The notes below the pieces were generated by a model that saw nothing but the letters and a program-made list of their open reading frames with translations, had not been told where the DNA came from and made no database searches. Below are positions 7,261 to 12,695 of a stretch of DNA of 18,007 nt, piece by piece. The position numbers and the translations under genes are program-made. This stretch comes from an uncultured Sutterella sp. GTDB lineage: Bacteria > Pseudomonadota > Gammaproteobacteria > Burkholderiales > Burkholderiaceae_F. Where the stretch lies: assembly GCA_905192805.1 (NCBI GenBank), contig CAJJMF010000029.1, positions 1-18,007 on the forward strand. Direction: 5' to 3'. Each line of letters starts with the position of its first letter. Position 1 is the stretch's first letter.

Positions 7261-9102
7261 GTGACAACGACCGTGAAGTACACCGCCCTCCTTTCCCTCA
7301 CGTTGGCACTTGTTTGTGCCATGCCTAGCGTTGCGGCTCCCCGCAACGTTGTGGTCGTTGGGGTTGTGGAAACGACGGAACCCGACTTCTATGAGTCGAC
7401 CATTGCCCCCACCGTGAGTGCCATTGAAAAGGCGCTCCCCGAATATTCGGTTCGCCTCGAGCGACTCTCAACGCTCACGCTCTTACAAGACATCGATCTC
7501 TACAAACCCGATTTACTCGTCGCGCCCGTTTCGGATACGGTCACCCTCATGGATCAACGCGCTGGGGTGCACCCAGTGGCCACTCGTAAGACGATCCTAG
7601 CGCGTGACCCCAACCGTTCCGTAGGAGGCACTGTCATCGTAAGAGCGGATCGTAGCGACCTTACCCGTTTTGAGGATTTGGCACAAACACGCCTCGTAGC
7701 GACCCTGCCCAACGCCATTGATGGGTGGTTAGCGCTCTGCTATGCGTTTCTCAAAACTCCCACCGAGATGAGGCGTTACTTCCAAGACGTGGACTTTATT
7801 GGCTACGGGTTTCCGACCGTGATTTCGGGGGTACTCTCGGGGGCCTATGACGCGGGCGTCATTCCCGCCTGCCTCTTAGAGCGTGTGGAAGAAGATGGGT
7901 TGGTTGCCAAAGGGGCGTTGAAAGTGCTCAATCGTCAGGCCGACGCGTCGCTCGCCTGTCAACATTCGACGGCACTCTTTCCCGACTTAGTGGCGAGCAC
8001 GTTACCAGGCACCGACCCTCAGCTCACCAAAACCTTAACGCTCGCCCTCTTGAGTACAACAACCACCCAAGCCGGTTACTCCTGGCAAGTGAGTAGTGAC
8101 TTTCACGCCGTGCGCACCCTTCAAGAAACCCTTCACCTCGGGGTATGGAGCTATTTGGATGATCGCTCCTTTGCCACGCTCTGGAATCGGTATTCGGACT
8201 ATGTGCTCGGGGTGCTTGCGTTGCTCGTGTTTTTACTCGTAAACGAATGGCGACTCCGCCGCCTCGTGAAAAAACGTACCGAAGAACTCGCGGTGAGCTT
8301 TGCCGAACGTGATCAATCGCGCCAAGCCGAACAACAAGCCAAGGCGAAACTCGAACAACTCGAGCATATGAGCGCCTTAAGCCAACTCTGCGCCATGATT
8401 GCTCACGAATTAAAGCAACCCGTCACGTCGGTCATTAACTACACGGCCATCTTGCAGATGAAACTCCAGGGGGTGGCGTCTCCCACACATGCCTCGGACG
8501 AGACCGTTCAGAAAGCCATTCAAGGCACCGAACGCGAGGCCAAACGCATTGCGCGCATTGTCGATCGCGTGCGATCGTATGCCAAACGGGACCGTTCTGA
8601 GCATGAGACCGTGAATCTCTTCGCGGCCCTACGCACGGCCCTGAAGGAGGTGGAGCGCTACCGCGTCGGTCAACTCAATGTGGCGCCCGAAGTGCTTCAC
8701 GCGGATCGATTCGTCTTGGGCAATGCCCTTGAACTGGAACTCCTCTTTATCAACATTCTCAAGAACGCGTTTGAAGCCCTAGCACACGCCAACAACACCG
8801 TGCACCATCCGACCGTTACCGTACTCTTTGACGAAACGGCCGACACGCTACGCCTCAGTATTCGCGACAATGGCCCTGCCGTGAGTGACGCCACCTTTGC
8901 CAAACTCAAAGAAGTGAGTGAAAGCATAAAACCCGATGGCCTCGGCTTGGGGCTTGCCATCGTGCGCAATATTGCTGATGAACACGGGGCAGTCCTTCAC
9001 ATTGAACGCTTGAGCCCCTGTGGTATTGAAGTCACTCTGGCGTTTCCTCGCGCCGAAGACCCTCGTGCCACGCAACCGGATTTAGGAGACCCTCCACTAT
9101 GA
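7261..9102 (+). CDS. TtrS-like sensor histidine kinase with PhnD-type periplasmic domain
   Basis: This 613-residue membrane kinase has an N-terminal signal segment (about 5-26, ending SVAA), a periplasmic PhnD/TtrS-like binding-protein domain (about 28-300, with DLLVAPVSD and GVLSGAYDAGVIPA), one transmembrane helix (about 314-331) and a coiled linker rich in Gln and Glu. The kinase core has the H box IAHELKQPV (H382), N box NILKNAFEA (N502), G1 DNGP (536-539) and G2 DGLGLGLAIV (G560-G564). This is the plan of the tetrathionate sensor TtrS; the ligand here is unknown. There is no HAMP or PAS domain. The GTG start at 7261 lacks a good Shine-Dalgarno, and GTG 7273 is an alternative. A weak TAGAAT -10-like box lies at 7237-7242. 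The TGA stop overlaps the next gene's ATG in ATGA, so the response regulator is its coupled partner. Confidence 0.92.
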   Translation: MTTTVKYTALLSLTLALVCAMPSVAAPRNVVVVGVVETTEPDFYESTIAPTVSAIEKALPEYSVRLERLSTLTLLQDIDLYKPDLLVAPVSDTVTLMDQRAGVHPVATRKTILARDPNRSVGGTVIVRADRSDLTRFEDLAQTRLVATLPNAIDGWLALCYAFLKTPTEMRRYFQDVDFIGYGFPTVISGVLSGAYDAGVIPACLLERVEEDGLVAKGALKVLNRQADASLACQHSTALFPDLVASTLPGTDPQLTKTLTLALLSTTTTQAGYSWQVSSDFHAVRTLQETLHLGVWSYLDDRSFATLWNRYSDYVLGVLALLVFLLVNEWRLRRLVKKRTEELAVSFAERDQSRQAEQQAKAKLEQLEHMSALSQLCAMIAHELKQPVTSVINYTAILQMKLQGVASPTHASDETVQKAIQGTEREAKRIARIVDRVRSYAKRDRSEHETVNLFAALRTALKEVERYRVGQLNVAPEVLHADRFVLGNALELELLFINILKNAFEALAHANNTVHHPTVTVLFDETADTLRLSIRDNGPAVSDATFAKLKEVSESIKPDGLGLGLAIVRNIADEHGAVLHIERLSPCGIEVTLAFPRAEDPRATQPDLGDPPL

Positions 9103-9731
9103 CCAAAAAACCGATTGTGCAAATTATTGACGATGACCTAGAACTCGTGGAGTCGTTTCGACTGCTCTTAGAGACCATGGGCTGGGAGGTGGCTACCTAT
9201 CCGGATGGGCCGACCTTTTTAGCCACTGGGGATCGCACGGGCCCTGGCTGCATCGTCTTGGATATGCGGATGCCCGGGATGACCGGGCTAGAAGTCCAAG
9301 AGATTTTGACCAAGGAAGGCTGTACGCTTCCGATTATTTTTCTCTCGGCCCACGGTAGCATTTCGCTCGCGGTACAAACCGTACGCCACGGTGCGATCGA
9401 CTTTTTAGAAAAACCGGTCGATCCCATGGCCTTTGTACAAAAAGTTTCGCAGGCGATTTCAGAATCCGTCGCCAAAACCATGGAAGCTGCGCAAGCCGAC
9501 AACTTCCGCAGCAAATTTGCCCGCCTCACCCCGCGTGAGCGCGATGTGATTGAAGCCGTATTGCGCGGGGCACAAAATAAAGTCGCGGCACGCGAACTGG
9601 GCTTAGAAGTGAGCACCATCAAAATGCACCGCGCGAACGCCTTTGCCAAACTTGGGGTGCATTCGCAGGGCGAACTCATCAAGTTAGCCTACGAAAACGG
9701 AGTAATCGATGCGCAGAAGAACGCTTCTTAG
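9099..9731 (+). CDS. FixJ/TtrR-type response regulator
   Basis: This 210-residue regulator has a receiver domain at 1-120 with the acidic pocket D11-D13, phospho-acceptor D55 (VLDMRMPGMTG), S83 and K105 (EKP). A LuxR/FixJ helix-turn-helix domain follows at about 143-205 (LTPRERDVIEAV, then VSTIKMHRANAFAKLGV). Lengths and spacing are standard and all catalytic residues are present. It overlaps the kinase stop by 4 bases, so it should take phosphate from that kinase and act as a DNA-binding activator. Its last 23 bases overlap the next gene, a flavoprotein, which makes regulator and enzyme synthesis coupled. Its target site is unknown; the perfect palindrome at 11261-11272 is one candidate. Family assignment is firm, target genes are inferred. 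Confidence 0.95.
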   Translation: MTKKPIVQIIDDDLELVESFRLLLETMGWEVATYPDGPTFLATGDRTGPGCIVLDMRMPGMTGLEVQEILTKEGCTLPIIFLSAHGSISLAVQTVRHGAIDFLEKPVDPMAFVQKVSQAISESVAKTMEAAQADNFRSKFARLTPRERDVIEAVLRGAQNKVAARELGLEVSTIKMHRANAFAKLGVHSQGELIKLAYENGVIDAQKNAS

Positions 9732-11169
9732 TGCGGGACTTCTTTGGGGGCTCCCTTTCGGAGTGCTCGCGGAGAGCCCGACCGACTGGGATGTCATCGT
9801 GGTGGGCTCTGGAACAGCCGGACTCTGCGCCGGGATTGCCGCTCGTGAGGCAGGTGCCCGTCGCGTCCTCATTATCGAAAAACTGCCCATGGTGGGCGGT
9901 CACGGCATCGTGTCCTCAGGCTCCGTGGCCCTTGCGATGCGACGTCCCGAGACAGACAATCCCCGCCGTGACCTAGACGCGATGATGGACGAAATGCGTA
10001 ACGTGGGAGGCGACGCTGCCGACCCCGAATTGATCCGCACCTTAGTCGAAGACAGTGAGTCGGCCGTCAAATGGCTCGAAACCCTCGGCGTTCGATGGAA
10101 CCGTCACTTTTTCCGTGCCGTGAGTTCGCTCACGCCACGCAATATTTCAACGGGGTCTGCTCAAGCCGGTTATGACTACGTTCAGGCGCTCGTGCGACGC
10201 GCTAAAGCGCTCGGTATTGTCTTTCGACTCAATACCCGTGCGGTACAGATTGCCGAGGAAAAAGGCCGGATCACGGGGCTCTATGTCCACACGATGGACA
10301 CGCCTGAGAAAACCCGTGCGATGCCGGAAACACTCCCCGAAGGTCCCACGGGTGAATTCGTGAGCACCCGTGCGTTAATTCTCGCCACGGGTGGCTTTAG
10401 TGCCAATCCCCGTATGCGACAACAATGGGACCCGAGCATTCCCGAGGACCTTCCCACCACTGCCAACCCCAGAAAAGTCTTGCTCGACGGGGCCACGGGC
10501 GACGGGCTCGTGTTAGCTCAACGCGTGGGAGCAACCCTTATCGGCATGCCCTATATTCAGGTGATTCCCTTCTCTGGCGGTCGATTGCTCGACTACGTGG
10601 GCGGCGAAATTTGGATTGATGACGTCGGCCAACGCTTCATCGATGAAGGTATGCCTTTTCAGCAACTCCGAGAACGACTCACCCAAGGGCAACGCCGTGG
10701 ATTCTGGGCCATTTCGGATAGCCAAACCCGTAAAGGGGCCTCGTTGAGTACCAAACTGATGGAAGGCACCGTGAAAAAAGCCCAAACCCTCGAGGAATTA
10801 GCCAACGGGATTCGTATCCCCGTGGCCACGCTCAGAGCGACCCTCAATCGATGGAACCACTCTGTGGTCCAAGGCTATGACGAGCAATTTCAGCACCCTT
10901 TGAACGGTACCAGCATCGAAGTACCTCCATTTTTCTATGGCCGTGAAACCTGGTCCGTACACTTTACGTGTGGCGGGCTACGTATCAATCGCGAAGCCGC
11001 CGTCCTCAGGGCCGATGGAGCTCCTATCCCTGGACTCTTTGCTGCCGGCGAAGTCACAGGAGGCATCCACGGCAAAGACCGCCTGGGTGGAAATGCCATG
11101 ACGGATACCTTTGTCTTTGGTCGTCGCGCAGGACGCTTTGCCGCCCAGTATGCCCAAAAAGCCTTCTAA
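9709..11169 (+). CDS. Exported FAD-dependent reductase, flavocytochrome c flavin-domain family
   Basis: This 486-residue flavoprotein has a leader with three arginines and a hydrophobic core (MRRRTLLSAG, ending VLAES), Tat-like though not a perfect SRRxFLK motif. FAD binding is shown by VVGSGTAGLCAG (31-42), GGHGIVSSGSVALA (63-76), ATGGFSANP (226-234) and AAGEVTGGIHGKDRLGGNA (445-463). The fold matches the fumarate/urocanate reductase flavin subunit without a haem domain. Compared with Shewanella Fcc3 by eye, the substrate Arg544 is kept as R458. The catalytic Arg402 position is F317, the His365 position is I286, and the Glu378/Arg381 pair is missing. It is therefore unlikely to reduce fumarate; substrate unknown. 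GGAG just upstream supports ATG 9709, which lies inside the regulator gene. Confidence 0.9.
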   Translation: MRRRTLLSAGLLWGLPFGVLAESPTDWDVIVVGSGTAGLCAGIAAREAGARRVLIIEKLPMVGGHGIVSSGSVALAMRRPETDNPRRDLDAMMDEMRNVGGDAADPELIRTLVEDSESAVKWLETLGVRWNRHFFRAVSSLTPRNISTGSAQAGYDYVQALVRRAKALGIVFRLNTRAVQIAEEKGRITGLYVHTMDTPEKTRAMPETLPEGPTGEFVSTRALILATGGFSANPRMRQQWDPSIPEDLPTTANPRKVLLDGATGDGLVLAQRVGATLIGMPYIQVIPFSGGRLLDYVGGEIWIDDVGQRFIDEGMPFQQLRERLTQGQRRGFWAISDSQTRKGASLSTKLMEGTVKKAQTLEELANGIRIPVATLRATLNRWNHSVVQGYDEQFQHPLNGTSIEVPPFFYGRETWSVHFTCGGLRINREAAVLRADGAPIPGLFAAGEVTGGIHGKDRLGGNAMTDTFVFGRRAGRFAAQYAQKAF

Positions 11170-11205
11170 AATCTTTTTCGTGTAAGTCAATTCGGGTTTC
11201 CCCTT

Positions 11206-11232
11206 CCTCCCTCGACTACGGGTATCGGGAGG
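11206..11232 (+). repeat. GC-rich hairpin after the first flavoprotein gene
   Basis: CCTCCC (11206-11211) pairs with GGGAGG (11227-11232) across a 15-base loop. It lies 37 bases after the flavoprotein stop. No T run follows, so it is not a classical intrinsic terminator, but it may stabilise the 3' end of the mRNA. Confidence 0.35.
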
Positions 11233-11260
11233 TATTGCACGCTGACTGCGTTTCTTAACA

Positions 11261-11272
11261 TGTCTTAAGACA
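11261..11272. promoter_or_regulatory. Perfect 12-bp palindrome, candidate operator
   Basis: TGTCTTAAGACA is its own reverse complement. It lies 71 bases ahead of the TIM-barrel gene's start codon, in the only sizeable non-coding gap of the redox locus. A partial copy, TGTCTTAAGTCT, occurs at about 5689-5700 in front of maf. Perfect dyads of this size suit a dimeric regulator such as the FixJ-type protein encoded upstream, but that link is inference. Confidence 0.4.
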
Positions 11273-11319
11273 GAGCGAAGACCTCGACACCTACCGTGAC
11301 CTTAGGCTCGATTCGCTCT
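11272..11319 (+). repeat. Leader inverted repeat ahead of the TIM-barrel gene
   Basis: AGAGCGAA (11272-11279) is the exact reverse complement of TTCGCTCT (11312-11319). The 32-base interior contains a smaller CCTA/TAGG pairing. A T-rich stretch (TTTCTT) follows and the AGGAG of the next gene begins soon after. It could be an attenuator-like leader or a weak terminator of the preceding gene. Confidence 0.4.
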
Positions 11320-11342
11320 TTCTTACGACTAGGAGAAACCGT

Positions 11343-12281
11343 ATGGACCGCCGACAATTCTTAGGTGCACTCGCAGGTAGCTGCACGTTAGGCGCATTAA
11401 GCGCTCGGGCTGAAGCGAAAGTGCAACCCCTCACCCTCAAAGAACGTCATTTCGAACCGCTTACCCTACCGCGTCCGATCTCACTCGCCGCGCTCACCGT
11501 GCTCGACGTGAACCCCGCCAACCAAGTGCTTTGTGCGGCGTACGCAGGCTACAGCCACGTCGGGATTCGTTTAGTGCCTGCCACCCCCACGGAAACCCAA
11601 TACGACATGATTGGGGATACGCCCATGATCCGGGCCTTGGAGGCGAACTTAAAAGCCACAGGCGTTAAAGTACTCGACATTGAAATTTTGCGTCTCAAAC
11701 CCGATACCCGTGCGATTAACTGGAAACCCTTCTTTGAAACAGGGGCCCGTTTAGGAGCCTCCACCGTATTGGTCGCAGGGAACGACCCGGACGCTCACCG
11801 TTTGGCGGATAACTACGCCGAGCTCTGCGAAATCGCTCACCCGTATGGATTGTCGCTCTGTATTGAACCTATGCCCTGGTGTGACGTCTCGACCGTACGC
11901 CAAGCGGGCGACTTGATGCATAAGCTCAACCGCGACAATGCGGGTGTGCTCATCGATCCGATTCATTTCTTCCGCGCGAAAAATTCTTTTGCCGACATCG
12001 ATGCCCTGCCCCGGGAAAGCCTTAAGTACTGCCAGATGTGTGACATCACCGCGGAAGTACCCAAAGACATGGACGGCATTCTCTATCAAGCCCGTAACTA
12101 CCGTTTGTCACCCGGCACGGGGGCGGCGGACTTGATTGGCCTCTTAAAACATCTGCCCAACATTCCCATTTCCATTGAGGCCTGCAATGCAGACCTCGCG
12201 TTAACGCTCTCACCGCTTGATCGCGCTCGACTCTATCTGGAGGATATGGTCGCGGTACTCAATAAAGCCAAAGAAGTGTAA
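11343..12281 (+). CDS. Exported xylose-isomerase-like TIM-barrel protein
   Basis: This 312-residue protein belongs to the sugar phosphate isomerase/epimerase (AP endonuclease 2-like) TIM-barrel superfamily, which includes IolE-type dehydratases and 3-keto-sugar epimerases. It begins DRRQFLGALAGS and ends its leader ARAEA, a Tat-like signal, so it is probably periplasmic, unlike most relatives. Candidate metal or substrate ligands on the barrel strands are E175 (CIEPMPW), D205 and H208 (LIDPIHFF), R211, Q231 and D234 (CQMCD) and E279 (SIEACN), consistent with a divalent-metal site. The usual late His ligand is replaced by Gln231. AGGAG lies 8 bases before ATG 11343. Flanked by flavoprotein and cytochrome genes, it may prepare or process their substrate. 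The reaction is not predictable from sequence alone. Confidence 0.85.
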   Translation: MDRRQFLGALAGSCTLGALSARAEAKVQPLTLKERHFEPLTLPRPISLAALTVLDVNPANQVLCAAYAGYSHVGIRLVPATPTETQYDMIGDTPMIRALEANLKATGVKVLDIEILRLKPDTRAINWKPFFETGARLGASTVLVAGNDPDAHRLADNYAELCEIAHPYGLSLCIEPMPWCDVSTVRQAGDLMHKLNRDNAGVLIDPIHFFRAKNSFADIDALPRESLKYCQMCDITAEVPKDMDGILYQARNYRLSPGTGAADLIGLLKHLPNIPISIEACNADLALTLSPLDRARLYLEDMVAVLNKAKEV

Positions 12282-12301
12282 ACGCGCTGGAAACGATGAC
12301 C

Positions 12302-12334
12302 CCGAGGGCGTTTCCCCCACGCCCTCGGTTCCTT
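12302..12334 (+). terminator. Strong hairpin after the TIM-barrel gene, probable terminator
   Basis: CCGAGGGCGT (12302-12311) pairs perfectly with ACGCCCTCGG (12319-12328) around a 7-base loop, followed by the imperfect T tract TTCCTT. The stem is very stable but the weak tract may allow read-through to the cytochrome gene 36 bases beyond it. Confidence 0.65.
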
Positions 12335-12363
12335 AACACCCATAACGAAAAGCGAGATACTCC

Positions 12364-12693
12364 ATGCTAAAAGGAACCCTATGCGCACTGGCTCTGGGAC
12401 TGGCATTTGCAGTCCATGCAGCGCCTTCAATGCCCTTATCGGGCCCTCATGCCAATTTGGCATGCACGAATTGTCACCAAGGTTCGACCTTTGTCGCACC
12501 GAAAAAAGAAACCTGCTTTGCATGTCACCAATCCTATAGTGCCGTTGCGAAGCGTACCGAAACAATGAACCCGAACCCCCATTTCTCTCACCGTGGGGAA
12601 CGTGAATGTACGGCGTGCCACAGCTTACACGGCAAGCCACACTTTGAATGCAACGATTGTCACACGTTCGCTGTGAAGATGAAGGGGGAATGA
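12364..12693 (+). CDS. Periplasmic tetrahaem cytochrome c
   Basis: This 109-residue protein has a Sec signal peptide (about 1-20, cleavage near HAA-PS) and four CxxCH haem-binding motifs: CTNCH (34-38), CFACH (51-55), CTACH (82-86) and CNDCH (96-100). Extra histidines at 29, 73, 76, 89 and 93 can supply distal axial ligands. Size, spacing and the ECTACHSLHG block resemble the N-terminal haem domain of Shewanella flavocytochrome c3 and the small tetrahaem CctA. The flavin part is encoded by the next gene, which starts just past this stop, so the pair looks like a flavocytochrome c split into two subunits. It would carry electrons from a membrane quinol dehydrogenase (not in the window) to the flavoprotein. 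The start at 12364 has only a weak Shine-Dalgarno. Confidence 0.93.
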   Translation: MLKGTLCALALGLAFAVHAAPSMPLSGPHANLACTNCHQGSTFVAPKKETCFACHQSYSAVAKRTETMNPNPHFSHRGERECTACHSLHGKPHFECNDCHTFAVKMKGE

Positions 12694-12695
12694 TT

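Noticed and set aside
7261..9731. Calling the two-component pair TtrS/TtrR outright
   Set aside because: Architecture matches, but no tetrathionate reductase genes are present and ligand residues cannot be judged by eye.
11235..11250. Sigma54-like TTGCACG-N4-CTGCG before the TIM-barrel gene
   Set aside because: The essential GG of the -24 element is missing, the -12 element is poor, and the linked regulator is FixJ-type without an AAA+ domain.
12333..12361. TTAACA-17-GATACT promoter-like pair before the cytochrome gene
   Set aside because: Transcription would start at or after the ATG at 12364, so it cannot serve this gene; the left box also sits in the tail of the terminator hairpin.
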